From Rhizorhapis suberifaciens (lineage in GTDB: Bacteria; Pseudomonadota; Alphaproteobacteria; Sphingomonadales; Sphingomonadaceae): a stretch of 64,000 nucleotides of DNA. The stretch covers positions 147,934-211,933 of the forward strand of contig NZ_JACHOV010000007.1 of the NCBI RefSeq assembly GCF_014200045.1, read 5' to 3'. The translations under genes and the position numbers were made by a program. Every line of letters begins with the position of its first letter. Positions within the stretch are counted from its first letter, which is position 1. Positions 18,575-28,142 of the stretch are shown here, piece after piece. The notes beneath the pieces were generated by a model. It was not told the DNA's origin, searched no databases, and saw only the letters and a list, made by a program, of their open reading frames with translations.

Positions 18575-20469
18575 CAGAAACTCACAATCGCGTTGGCGAG
18601 GATCGAATAATAAGCGCCGTTCCCCTCCTGATTGTCGAAAAGGTCCCGAAAACCGTCACCCGCGATCAGTGTGGCGGCGGATAGCCGAAAGACGATGTTC
18701 TGCGTCGCTTTGGGCCGCCAGATCGCGGCGGCGGAAAGGTCCCAGCCGATGTCGCCTGGAATGCTGCCTTCATTACGCAGCGCCTGGAGCACCGCTGTAT
18801 TTTCAAACCAGAGATGATTGGCATTGCCCGAAAGCCGCAAGGCAGGGGTCAAATCGAAGTCGGCCCCGGCCCCCAGCAGAATTGTACCCGGGTTATTGAA
18901 ATTGCTTTGTCCCTGCTCTTTGGACGAGCGCAGACTGTTCAAAATGCCATTGCGGCCATTGATGCTGATAGCGCGCCCTCCGCCAGCGAAGGGGATCGTC
19001 TGCCGGATCCAATAGCTTGTATCCGCACCGGCAAAGATCGGGTTCTCGAAAATGGCGTCGAAGCCACCTTCCGTGTCGTCATGGGGATCGCTGTCGCCGC
19101 TGGCATAGAGGCCCGAGGCGCGGAAACGCATCCAATCATGGTCATAGCTGAGTTCAGCGGCCGCGAAGAATGCGCGGATTTTCGCCTCTTCACTGGTGAA
19201 GAAGCTGTTCCGGTCCTTGCCCAGCGCGCCATAGATCGCTCCGGTGACATTGACGCGCCCCACCCGGCCATCGGCATTGTAGCCCAAATACAGAACGTCA
19301 TAGTCGCGGCCCCGAAGATCCCCCAGCAGCGCGGGACGAACCGGAAAGCCGTTATCATCGACCTCGATCTCGCCACCCTCGCGATTGCGGTTATAGACTG
19401 CCGTCAGCTGGCTGGTGAGGCCGGGAAAAGGAAGGTCCTGCCGGTATAGATTGGCGATGAAGACCAAATCGTCGCGGGGGCGCTGAACAATGCTGTTGAG
19501 TCCGCTGTTGGTGTCTTTCTCCAGCCGCCAGAAAGCCGCCAGATTGAACTGAAAACGGTTATTGTCGCGATTGCCGAAAAAGCGGATGCCAAGCTGCTGA
19601 TCGTTGAACAGGAAGCCACGAAAGTCGCTTTGAAACGGCTGAATCCCCACACGGATGGACTCAAAATCATAGCGGTCGGACGTGTTGCGCAGGTGATAGT
19701 CGATAAACGCTTCCTGCACGCCCAGAAAGTGGTCGGTCCGGTGGCTGGGTCTGGATGGCTTGACCGAAAGCACCCGCCGTTCCGGCACGTTCACATGATT
19801 GATATTGTATGCGAGCGTCAGCCGGTACTCGATCTCCGGGGGCTTGAAGGCGGTCGCCCCCTTGATCAGCGCGACACCGCCGATGAAAGTTTGCGAGAGC
19901 ACATAGCTCGCATCTTTGCCAAATACGTCCAGGCTCCCGGGGCGCTCTGTCGTCTGAACGCCTACAGGAATGGGAAAAGTACGCGGCTCAATCACTGTGT
20001 CGGACACAGCGTTCACGACCAGAAACCAGTCATCGCCTTTGATTGACAGCCAGGGGACCTTCGCGCGGTCGATCGGGCGGTCGCCCTTTAGCGTGTTCTG
20101 GTTATAGGGATCGAACCAGCGCTCCTTCACCAGCCCCAGCGATTCTATGAGACGCCAGCGGTCGGGGATGGGAAATTGGTCTGTTGGAAAGGCTTCGGGA
20201 GGCGGCGGACGCACCGCCCCTTCATTTTCCTGCGTTACCCGCTCGGGCAGGGAACGTTGCCGACCTGGACGCATGCGCCCTTCGATCAAGGCGTCGTCGG
20301 CCTTGCTTTGGGGTGGTTGCTCGCCATCAACCAAAACTGTTTCAGCCGACATTTCCTGCCGTTGGTCCGGCGCGAATGTGTCTCTACTCCGCTCGACGGG
20401 AACGGTGACGGGGTCAGTGCTCCCTTGAGCCGCCGCTAAAGCCAGAGCGGATAGTATCAATATGGTCAC
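18574..20469 (-). CDS. Outer-membrane beta-barrel protein, probable porin partner of multihaem cytochromes
   Basis: A 631-residue secreted protein. A short signal (ILILSALALAAAQG) is followed by a Pro/Arg-rich segment of about 90 residues, then alternating hydrophobic strands with aromatic girdles (YRLTLAYNINHVNV, NRFQFNLAAFWRLE, DYDVLYLGYNADG, WMRFRASGLYASG) ending in a C-terminal Phe (ANAIVSF), the usual outer-membrane barrel signature. The strand pattern suggests roughly 20 or more strands. The start is GTG at 20469, overlapping the upstream stop as GTGA. No family name is certain. Its place between a haem-binding lipoprotein and a decahaem cytochrome suggests a sheath or pore for electron transfer, as in PioAB or MtrAB; no sequence relation to those is claimed. 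Confidence 0.75.
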   Translation of the reverse strand: MTILILSALALAAAQGSTDPVTVPVERSRDTFAPDQRQEMSAETVLVDGEQPPQSKADDALIEGRMRPGRQRSLPERVTQENEGAVRPPPPEAFPTDQFPIPDRWRLIESLGLVKERWFDPYNQNTLKGDRPIDRAKVPWLSIKGDDWFLVVNAVSDTVIEPRTFPIPVGVQTTERPGSLDVFGKDASYVLSQTFIGGVALIKGATAFKPPEIEYRLTLAYNINHVNVPERRVLSVKPSRPSHRTDHFLGVQEAFIDYHLRNTSDRYDFESIRVGIQPFQSDFRGFLFNDQQLGIRFFGNRDNNRFQFNLAAFWRLEKDTNSGLNSIVQRPRDDLVFIANLYRQDLPFPGLTSQLTAVYNRNREGGEIEVDDNGFPVRPALLGDLRGRDYDVLYLGYNADGRVGRVNVTGAIYGALGKDRNSFFTSEEAKIRAFFAAAELSYDHDWMRFRASGLYASGDSDPHDDTEGGFDAIFENPIFAGADTSYWIRQTIPFAGGGRAISINGRNGILNSLRSSKEQGQSNFNNPGTILLGAGADFDLTPALRLSGNANHLWFENTAVLQALRNEGSIPGDIGWDLSAAAIWRPKATQNIVFRLSAATLIAGDGFRDLFDNQEGNGAYYSILANAIVSF

Positions 20470-22427
20470 AGCCCCTCACACACATTCTGCTGGGAGGTGC
20501 CGATAAAAGGCGCGAAGGGACAATTGATGTAACGCAGTCGAACGCCCGCGCCCACATCGACCACGATCTGATCCGCCCGGATTCCCATTGGCGCATTGCC
20601 GATGTCGCCCACTCGAATTCCACCTTCATGGGTGCCAAGAAAACTGATCATGTCGTCCTGGTCGATGCCGTCGCCCGACACGCCGATCGCGCCCACGAGC
20701 TGGTTGCCGCGATAAATCGGGACTGAACCCGGAAAGATCTGAATGCCATTGGCCAACCGGTTCTGCCCTGGCGTCGCCGTACAGGCTTGCGGCGTGTCGG
20801 TCGCGCTCGCGCCTGCGACATAATCGAGGTGCGCGCCCAAATTGCCAATAATGAGCGCCGACTGCAGGCCGGTCGAAAATGGATTGAACTGTGCGATGGG
20901 ACGGGAAAGCGGCCCGTGCGGTTGGCCTACTTCTCCATCCGGGAAATAGGGGCGGGAAAGGTTGCCACCCGCCCGGTCCGAAAAGGCGTAGGTCCCGGTC
21001 AGCGCGGTCTGATCGTCAAGGAAAGTCCGCGTCGCCTGTACGAAGCCCTGCACATCGCTGCTGGGATTGGCCAGTAGGTCGCTTGCCGCATTGGGCCCGG
21101 AAAAAAAGGCCGCCGTGCGCGCTTTTTGTAGCGACACGTCAATGCCAAAAATGGGAGCGTCGGGTGAACGGATGATACCCAACACGGCTCCATTAGTGTC
21201 GACAATGGAAATGCTGACCTGAGCTCGGCTGTCTAGCGGCTGACGGATTTGGGCCCGCGCCCGACCCATGACTCCGAACGCCTCTTCAAGCACCGCCCGC
21301 ACCTCTGCTGCCGAGAGCGGCTGGGCCACTGCATCCGTTCCTGCGCGAATGGGATAGCGATTGCTTCCCATACCGTCGGTCAGAACAAAGGCGTCGCGGT
21401 CGCCGAATTCGGCGGACGTCGAGGCGCGTACGCCCGAGGCTTCACTACCATAAGGAGTGCCAGCGGCTATGGCCGGCGCAGGGCTGCCGAAATAACCGGT
21501 GACCGCCACCAGGGACCCGGATGTTGCCGCATAACTGGCATTACCATTGCTCGTCAGGCCCGAATAGCTCGCATCGGAATAGCGCAGCGATGTACCGTCG
21601 ACGGTAATATGATTGGCTCGGATGGTCTCCGGCGCTTCAAAGCCCAATGTTCCTGCAAGCGCGATGAACTCTTCGGCGTCACTGTCAACATCGGTCACAT
21701 TACGGTCGATGCCATAATCGCCATCGGCCATCACGCCAATGCCGCCCACCAACACGCCATTCTTGTAAAGCGGAAACCCGCCCGGATCACCCGCAAGGCC
21801 GAGCGGCGAGCGCTTGGGCCCAATCAAAGCGCCCGCGCCACTGCTGATATAGCGGGTGGCAAGATCAGAGCAGGGAAGTTGACTGAACTGCACACCGAAC
21901 AAGGGGCCGCTTTCAAGCCCAACCGTCCCTGGGGCTGGCGGGAAATGTTCCTGCAGGATCATGCTGGCGGTACGCGTGGAAAAGGCATTGCCGCCGCTGG
22001 ACAAATAAGCGCCGGTTATTGCCTTGGCGATTGCCCCGGCCTCTGCGGGGAAAGAGACGTTCTGCACGTCCATGTTTACGCCATTGGGGGCAGCGCTGGC
22101 CGTCGCTGTCGCGGCCGCGCCCGGCATGCGGAACACGGCGAGCACATTTCCTACCCGGTCAGTCACTGCAATGACGGCGGGCAGATTGCGCGCCAGGGCC
22201 TCAGCGGCGGAGTTGGCAAGGACCTGTTCAACATCGGCAATGGAAAGCGCTTCCTGCGCCGGTACGGTATAGAGTTGAGACGTCGTGGGGGTGGGCGCAG
22301 GCGAACCGCCGCCGCCTTCCGACCCCTCTCCACCACAAGAGGAAAGGACCAAGGCCGCGCCGGCGAGGAAGGAGGTCAGCCAACCCCTGACCGCTTTCTG
22401 TCCTGCAAAGTTGCTCATTTTTTTCAT
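20466..22427 (-). CDS. Lipoprotein with two GlcG/HbpS-like (DUF336) domains
   Basis: The 653-residue protein has a lipoprotein signal ending LVLSSC, followed by a Gly/Ser/Pro-rich linker. Two DUF336-type domains follow, at about 55-275 (ALSIADVEQVLANSAAEAL, VIAVTDRVGNVLAVFRMPGA, VLVGGIGVMADGDYGID) and 375-640 (PLSAAEVRAVLEEAF, ISIVDTNGAVLGIIRSPDA, QLVGAIGVSGDGIDQDD). Related proteins such as HbpS bind haem, and GlcG is linked to glycolate metabolism. The duplication within one lipoprotein is unusual. It overlaps the pentahaem gene (ATGA) and the barrel gene (GTGA). A haem-storage or haem-handling role for the neighbouring cytochromes is inferred. Confidence 0.8.
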   Translation of the reverse strand: MKKMSNFAGQKAVRGWLTSFLAGAALVLSSCGGEGSEGGGGSPAPTPTTSQLYTVPAQEALSIADVEQVLANSAAEALARNLPAVIAVTDRVGNVLAVFRMPGAAATATASAAPNGVNMDVQNVSFPAEAGAIAKAITGAYLSSGGNAFSTRTASMILQEHFPPAPGTVGLESGPLFGVQFSQLPCSDLATRYISSGAGALIGPKRSPLGLAGDPGGFPLYKNGVLVGGIGVMADGDYGIDRNVTDVDSDAEEFIALAGTLGFEAPETIRANHITVDGTSLRYSDASYSGLTSNGNASYAATSGSLVAVTGYFGSPAPAIAAGTPYGSEASGVRASTSAEFGDRDAFVLTDGMGSNRYPIRAGTDAVAQPLSAAEVRAVLEEAFGVMGRARAQIRQPLDSRAQVSISIVDTNGAVLGIIRSPDAPIFGIDVSLQKARTAAFFSGPNAASDLLANPSSDVQGFVQATRTFLDDQTALTGTYAFSDRAGGNLSRPYFPDGEVGQPHGPLSRPIAQFNPFSTGLQSALIIGNLGAHLDYVAGASATDTPQACTATPGQNRLANGIQIFPGSVPIYRGNQLVGAIGVSGDGIDQDDMISFLGTHEGGIRVGDIGNAPMGIRADQIVVDVGAGVRLRYINCPFAPFIGTSQQNVCEGL

Positions 22428-23830
22428 CTAAGCGCCCTTATGCTTGCCGCCGCGCTGGCCAAGGCCGCCCGGAACTCGCCTGGACGATAAGCATTGGGAT
22501 CTTTCACGGCCGTATAGGCGCGATTTACATTGGCCCGGATGCCTGCCGCCGCGCCCAGGGTGACTTGACCCGATTTGACCAGCGCGTTGAGCAGAGTGTC
22601 GACCGCCATTACCGCCTGCACGGACCCTTCATAGTCGGTAAAGCGGGGAGAAATGGCGTTGCCCGCCAGCGCCTCGATGATGGCGAAGGTCTTGTCTCTG
22701 CCGAACGTCGCTGAGCTGAATGCCTCTGTCAGCGCCGCAGCGGTCTGTCGCAACTGGCTCGCCGCGCCCACCGCCGAAGCGCGATCCTTGGCCAAAGCTG
22801 CATGAAAAGCACGGCTATCGGTGTCAAAGCGCGAGGCCAGCGCCGGAGCCGCCACTTTCGCCGCGGCCGAAAGCATGATCATATTCTCGTCATTATAGGG
22901 CGGCATGCCGCCTGGTATCGGCCGTCCGGGATTGTCAACAAACGTCCGTGTCGCCTTGTCGCCGTCATAGATCGGCCGGTGGCAGCTATGGCAGTCGAAG
23001 AAGTAGAATTCCGGGAATACGCCGTCATTACCAAGCTCATGGTCGGTATAAAGCGAAAGCGAGCGCTGGAGCGCGATCGTCTGCCCTACCGCCCACATGC
23101 GGAGATTGTCCGATCGCCCCTTCCGACGGATATAATCGGCATCCTCGTCATGGTGCTGCTGCAGCGTTGAGAAAAGATCGAGCTCAAAGCTGATACGGGG
23201 ATGCCCGGCCGCCATGATCCTGTGGGTTACGAACTGGCCTCCTTTGGAGCTGCCGAAATGACAATCGAGGCAGGCAGATGCCCGGGCTCTTGGGTTTTCA
23301 AGAGGGGTCATGCCTCGCTCAACATTTGCGGCGTGGGTAGCGCCAACCGCATAATGGCTCGATATCCATCCAGATGCGCCGCCATGGCAGCCTTCGCATC
23401 CAACCCCGTCGGACAGCTGAAAACGTGCGCCGCGCTTTCCGGCCGGTGCAGGGTCGGCGTGGCAGCCAAGGCACATGGGCGAGGAACTGGCGTCGCCAAT
23501 GCCCAGATTGCGCGCGATTTCGCGGCTGCGGCCGCTGGAGAGGACAGCGAAGGCCCGGCTGTGTGCGCCCCCCGGCGTGGAAGGCTCCTGCCATCGCATC
23601 AGTTCATCCTGACGCACGATCTTGCCATCGGCCTCCATTCGGCCATGGCAAGTCGTTCCCGCACAGGAGGCGACACCAAGGTGAATATTGCCTTCATTCG
23701 ACGTCGCGGCAACGACCGGGGCTACCGAGGGCGCCGCGCCTGTGAAGACAATGGCCGCCGCCAATACCAAGAGGACACAGGCCATCGCCCAGATCCCGCG
23801 ATGGTTTTCAGCGTCGCTCCCCGATGGCAT
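22424..23830 (-). CDS. c554-like pentahaem c-type cytochrome
   Basis: This 468-residue protein has a membrane-spanning signal or anchor at residues 13-32 (WAMACVLLVLAAAIVFTGAA). Four canonical haem motifs are CLGCH (120), CEGCH (145), CLDCH (187) and CHSCH (280). A fifth, at 56-62, is CAGTTCH, with four residues between the cysteines. The segment THRIMAAGHPRISFEL, after the fourth haem, is typical of the cytochrome c554 group. The C-terminal 150 residues are Ala-rich helices. The ATG at 23830 follows AGGGGG; in-frame starts upstream at 23902 and 24010 are less likely. It lies 106 bases after tpsA and overlaps the lipoprotein gene by ATGA. Expected to be periplasmic and to pass electrons to the outer-membrane partners. 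Confidence 0.83.
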   Translation of the reverse strand: MPSGSDAENHRGIWAMACVLLVLAAAIVFTGAAPSVAPVVAATSNEGNIHLGVASCAGTTCHGRMEADGKIVRQDELMRWQEPSTPGGAHSRAFAVLSSGRSREIARNLGIGDASSSPMCLGCHADPAPAGKRGARFQLSDGVGCEGCHGGASGWISSHYAVGATHAANVERGMTPLENPRARASACLDCHFGSSKGGQFVTHRIMAAGHPRISFELDLFSTLQQHHDEDADYIRRKGRSDNLRMWAVGQTIALQRSLSLYTDHELGNDGVFPEFYFFDCHSCHRPIYDGDKATRTFVDNPGRPIPGGMPPYNDENMIMLSAAAKVAAPALASRFDTDSRAFHAALAKDRASAVGAASQLRQTAAALTEAFSSATFGRDKTFAIIEALAGNAISPRFTDYEGSVQAVMAVDTLLNALVKSGQVTLGAAAGIRANVNRAYTAVKDPNAYRPGEFRAALASAAASIRALR

Positions 23831-23936
23831 TGCGTAATTCCCCCTGACCGGACACTTATTCTCTTCGGCCCGTTCATCCGGCCTATTGCCGGGTCGGGTC
23901 ATCGGTTTCAAGTTTTTTGCGAGCCCCGTCAGTTCC

Positions 23937-26900
23937 TTAATGCTGTGCACAACCGCTGGTTTCCGCGGCTCCATCGCAGCTCGGCATCCACAGATCGTCA
24001 TTGCCCGCACCCGTTACAGGCTCGTCGATCAGAGGCGGATAGCCGAAAGGCTGGAAGTCCTTCAACTCAACGACAATCGTCGGGAAAAGGTCGGATGGGG
24101 TGCCGGTGTCAGCCGGATCAAGCGGCTCTCTGATCTCATCATGCGGGGGAGGTGTCAAACCGTCATCAATGCCCGTCACCGCGCCACATAACGACGGATT
24201 AGCGATGAAACAGCCATTGATCGTCGAACGCGGATCGAAACCTCCGCTGACGCTGGTCGCCGGTATAACGTCGGCACCGCTCACAAAACTGCCGCTGCTT
24301 CCGACCAGGCGGCCATTTATGGCGATGCGCGTTCGGTCGGTTTCGGCGCTTATGATGATGTTGTTCGCTGTAAAGCCACGCCGATCCGCTATGGCGTCTG
24401 AAGCACCAAGATTTTGAATATAAAGCCCATTGGCGATGTCGAAGCTGATGGTGCCGGCCCTTAAAGCTCCTTCATCAAGCACCACGCCATCGTTCAAGGC
24501 GAGCCTGTTATTGATCATACCCATGGTGGCCGCATTCCCGACATCGGTGATTGCGGCGGCGGTTGCGACAATCACATCGTCTGAAGCAAGCCGCAGGAGG
24601 CCGGTAAGCCCGCCATTAACGTTTCGCATATCGATCGAGCCTAGACCGGCGATAACCTCCAGAGTGTCACCTGCGGTCAGGTCAAACAGATTGCCGGCGT
24701 TGAAATCGGTAAGCCTAACCGCACCAACGACCCGCAGCTTGCCCGGCGTCGAAATGGACAGGATGCCGCTGGGGCCCAAATTACCGCCGCTTCCCGCTCC
24801 CAATGTGAAGCCATCGACTATCAGATCGGCGGTGCTGGACGCCGCCAGCCGCGGTCCGGTGATGCTGATCGCGTTGGAAAAGAGCCGCAGCATTTCGGCG
24901 GCCGACAGGCTGTAGCCGCTGCTATTGTCCAAGCCCCCCATATAGGTCGGGCGACTGTCGTCATTATTCGCGAGTTCGAGCGAAACCGTCCCGATCCTGG
25001 ATCCAATTTGCGCGCCCGAACCGATGACGATGTCGGATGAAGCTATGGAGATGCCATTGCCGGAAAGGAGCCCGTTTACGGTTGCGGTACCCAGGGCGTC
25101 GATGTCGATGACAGGGGCAGAGACGGCATCAAGCGTAACGTTACCCCGGCTGGTATAGTAGAAACCGGAGCTGGCGTTGGCGGCGGAACCAAGGCCCATT
25201 GCCGTCAGGTTTCCGGTCGCAAGACTGCCCCCGGCGAAGCTTGCGGTGTCACTGATTTCCATACGTCCGGAACGAATGGTCATTCCTGAGCCGCTGACAT
25301 CGAGGGTCAAACTGCCAAGCGCGCGTGCGCCGGTTGCGGCAGCGGTATCGGCGTTGGTGACACGCACGAAGCCGCCCGTGCCGTTCCCAACCGTTCCGGA
25401 GAGGCCGCTGCCGCCCGTACCAGCCGCGCCGCCAATACCTTCAGATTCCAGGGTCAGCGCCCCAACAGTATAGCTCGCATCTTGTGCGTCGAATGACGCC
25501 AAACCTCCAAGGCCATCACCACCAGAGCCGCTATTGCCGAAGCCGAAACTATCGCCGCCGATGCCGCCCTGACCATTGGCCAAGATTTCCAGGGAGGTTG
25601 TGGTCAGGCTGGCTCCGGCGTTGAGATCAACTTGCGCGGTTCCGCCGAACCCAGCGCCTCCCGACGTCGCGTTGTCGTCGGTCACCGCGTCGGTGTTGCC
25701 GCCCCGGCCAGACGCATCGACACTGATGTCGCCCGCGCTCAGGGTTCCATCCGCCAGAATCAATTGCGATGTGCCACCTGTGCCGACTCCGCCGGGGCTC
25801 ATGAGGTTACCGGCGGAGCTGGGAGCGCGTGCGAAACCACCGGTTCCGATGGCCGAAATCTCCAACAAACCGACAATGTCGGCGAAACCGCCATTCAGGT
25901 TGAATATTGCCTGGCCGCCAAATCCACTGCCCGCGATAAAGGCCGCAGGACCGGGGCTTTCTCCCGCTTCTCCGCCAAGGCCGTCCGCTGTCATCGAGAT
26001 CGACTGAGCGCTGAGCAAGCCACTCAGCACATCGATACGTACCGAACCGCCCCGACCGGTTCCGCCGACGCCCTCGCCAAAATATTCGCCCGGCATGCCT
26101 ATGCCATCGGCGCTGATGCTAAGGTCGCCAAACGTCATTGCGGCGCTGTTCGAGCCTCCGGTCAGTAATTCCAGCAGCACCGATCCGCCCGTGCCATTTC
26201 CAGCCGTTCCGCCAGTCAGTTCGCTGCCGCCATAACCGTTGGCGGAAATGAAAATCGGTCCGTCCGACGCGAAAATACCATCCTGCGCGGTTATTACGAT
26301 ATCGCCGCCGGTGCCGTTGCCGCCCACCGGCCCTCGCCCTCCCTCAGCCTGGGCGGTGATCTCGCAATTGCCGTTCGCGCATCCGGTGAGGATGAACTGA
26401 CCGAGATTGCTTGTGGAAATGTTGACGTCGCCACCGTTGGCAGCGCCCGCGATACCGCCCGGCTCTGCATTCCCGCCGCTGGCGCGCGCGAAAATGGACA
26501 TGGTGTCGAGGTTAAGCGTACCGCCATTCACGCTGATCTGGGCCGTGCCGCCAGCATTGCTGCCGCCATTGATGGGAATCGGCAATGAAGAAAATTGCGT
26601 ACCCGCTGAGACGTCCATTTGCAGGTCGCCAGCGCTGACGGTGCCGCCCGTCATTGCGATGCGGACAGTGCCGCCGGTGGCATCCCCTGAACTCCCCTCC
26701 CCTACACCGGCCGTGGCGGTAGAGAATAATTGTATATTGGCAGCCGATATATCGCCGCCATCGGTGCGGATTTCCGAAGTGCCGCCCGTCGCGTTGCCTC
26801 CGGTCCCGCCGGTTGCAAAATTATCCAGCCCAGTCGCGCTGCTGCCAAGCGTCAGCGCGCCGCCAACGGTGACTTGGCCGGTGCCATTGGCAAAGAGGGT

Positions 26901-28142
26901 GGAAATCCCGCCCACTCCAGCAAATCCAGCATCCAGCGACAGATCGCCGGTAACATCGATGGTTTCGCCGCTATCGACCCCGGCGGTAATGGATGTAACC
27001 GCCTTGAAGTTCGCATTTCCACCGAAGCTAATGGTGCCAGAGCTAGTCGGATTGACGGTCGTGGAGCCTGACGCCCGGCCATCGACATTCGAAACAAAGC
27101 TGCTGTTGCCGATCGAAATATTGGCATTGGCGCTGGTGGTGCTATTCCGGATGCCCAACGACTGGCCGCCGAGAATATCATGTCCAGCCGACAAGATTAC
27201 CGCGCTGTCCTGCGTCGCCGCAGACGCTGCCGGTGAATAACCGAAATTTCCCGTAAGCAGCATTGTAAGGGCGCTGTTCTTCGGAACCGCCGCGAGGAAA
27301 GCCCGCTGCGGACCGGCGTCTGGGGTGAGGTTCGTCGTGCCGGTGTGGATGACACCATTGGCGTTGGTCGTACCAGTCCCTATCGAAATGTCGAACAGAC
27401 CGTTATTTATAGTGATGTTCGCGGCTTCTGCCCCGACATAGGCGACAGAGCCATTGACATTCACCGTGCCTCTCTGTTCGACCAATGGAGCCACGAGCGC
27501 CACATAACTCCCCGCCGCCAACGCGTTGATCTGAGCGCCCGGCTGAATCGTGACGCGAGAAGTACTTCCGGAAGTGCCCGCGAAGCGGATCTCGCCGCCA
27601 GCGCCAAACAAGCCAGGCCCCGATGTGTCGATCGCATTGGTTGTAAGGACAAGCGATCCCACGTCAAATACCGCCGTTGGTCCGGCAATGATGCCGCCGG
27701 GAGAATAGAACCAGACGGCGCCGCCTGGACCATTGCCCAGCTGCGATTGAACCGTGCCGTTGAATGCGACCGGGCGAAGCGTAGGATTACCGCCGCCATC
27801 CACCGGCAGGATACGATTGAGAACGGTAAAATTGGTCGATCCGGAAGGGTCCTGAAAAATCGCTGTAGAGCCATTGGGCAGGAAGTTGACCGTCCCTGTA
27901 CCCGCCGTGTCGGAAGGCTGCCAATCGATCACCGCCTGGCTGCTGCCAAGGGTGATGGTGTCGACGGTGCTTCCCTGACTGATGCTGACGGAACCGCTGA
28001 CAATCGTAGGAGTGCCCTGGAAAGCCTGACCCTGCGCCTGCGGCGCCTTGGCCAGCGTTGAAAGCGCGAGGGCGAGAGCGCAGCCATTGAGCAGCGCAGC
28101 AGCCTTGCGGTTGCGGGACTGGAAAAGAGCGGACCGCATCAT
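23937..28142 (-). CDS. TpsA-type filamentous haemagglutinin, two-partner secretion exoprotein
   Basis: A 1401-residue exoprotein. A signal peptide (about 20-42, LALALSTLAKAPQAQG) leads into the TPS domain of about 250 residues, with GTVQSQLGNGPGGAVWFYSPGG and IIAGPTAVFDVGSLVLTT, the haemagglutination-activity signature. The rest, to about 1290, is Gly/Ser/Thr-rich beta-helix with many GGxxxGxGG turns and few charged residues. The end has two close cysteines (GCFIANPSLCG), a Pro/Asp-rich stretch and a further Cys pair near the terminus; no toxin domain or VENN motif is visible. The ATG at 28142 overlaps the tpsB stop as TAATG, with GGAGG five bases upstream. Export by the adjacent TpsB is expected; the role may be adhesion or a surface scaffold. 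Confidence 0.88.
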   Translation of the reverse strand: MMRSALFQSRNRKAAALLNGCALALALSTLAKAPQAQGQAFQGTPTIVSGSVSISQGSTVDTITLGSSQAVIDWQPSDTAGTGTVNFLPNGSTAIFQDPSGSTNFTVLNRILPVDGGGNPTLRPVAFNGTVQSQLGNGPGGAVWFYSPGGIIAGPTAVFDVGSLVLTTNAIDTSGPGLFGAGGEIRFAGTSGSTSRVTIQPGAQINALAAGSYVALVAPLVEQRGTVNVNGSVAYVGAEAANITINNGLFDISIGTGTTNANGVIHTGTTNLTPDAGPQRAFLAAVPKNSALTMLLTGNFGYSPAASAATQDSAVILSAGHDILGGQSLGIRNSTTSANANISIGNSSFVSNVDGRASGSTTVNPTSSGTISFGGNANFKAVTSITAGVDSGETIDVTGDLSLDAGFAGVGGISTLFANGTGQVTVGGALTLGSSATGLDNFATGGTGGNATGGTSEIRTDGGDISAANIQLFSTATAGVGEGSSGDATGGTVRIAMTGGTVSAGDLQMDVSAGTQFSSLPIPINGGSNAGGTAQISVNGGTLNLDTMSIFARASGGNAEPGGIAGAANGGDVNISTSNLGQFILTGCANGNCEITAQAEGGRGPVGGNGTGGDIVITAQDGIFASDGPIFISANGYGGSELTGGTAGNGTGGSVLLELLTGGSNSAAMTFGDLSISADGIGMPGEYFGEGVGGTGRGGSVRIDVLSGLLSAQSISMTADGLGGEAGESPGPAAFIAGSGFGGQAIFNLNGGFADIVGLLEISAIGTGGFARAPSSAGNLMSPGGVGTGGTSQLILADGTLSAGDISVDASGRGGNTDAVTDDNATSGGAGFGGTAQVDLNAGASLTTTSLEILANGQGGIGGDSFGFGNSGSGGDGLGGLASFDAQDASYTVGALTLESEGIGGAAGTGGSGLSGTVGNGTGGFVRVTNADTAAATGARALGSLTLDVSGSGMTIRSGRMEISDTASFAGGSLATGNLTAMGLGSAANASSGFYYTSRGNVTLDAVSAPVIDIDALGTATVNGLLSGNGISIASSDIVIGSGAQIGSRIGTVSLELANNDDSRPTYMGGLDNSSGYSLSAAEMLRLFSNAISITGPRLAASSTADLIVDGFTLGAGSGGNLGPSGILSISTPGKLRVVGAVRLTDFNAGNLFDLTAGDTLEVIAGLGSIDMRNVNGGLTGLLRLASDDVIVATAAAITDVGNAATMGMINNRLALNDGVVLDEGALRAGTISFDIANGLYIQNLGASDAIADRRGFTANNIIISAETDRTRIAINGRLVGSSGSFVSGADVIPATSVSGGFDPRSTINGCFIANPSLCGAVTGIDDGLTPPPHDEIREPLDPADTGTPSDLFPTIVVELKDFQPFGYPPLIDEPVTGAGNDDLWMPSCDGAAETSGCAQH

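Noticed and set aside
21249..22490. Long open frame on the plus strand (413 codons)
   Set aside because: Antisense to the GlcG-type lipoprotein; no ribosome-binding site or family pattern.
24000..28100. Gly-rich repeats in tpsA considered as a CRISPR-like or tandem DNA repeat
   Set aside because: The repeats are protein-level beta-helix turns with variable codons; no regular direct repeat with spacers exists.
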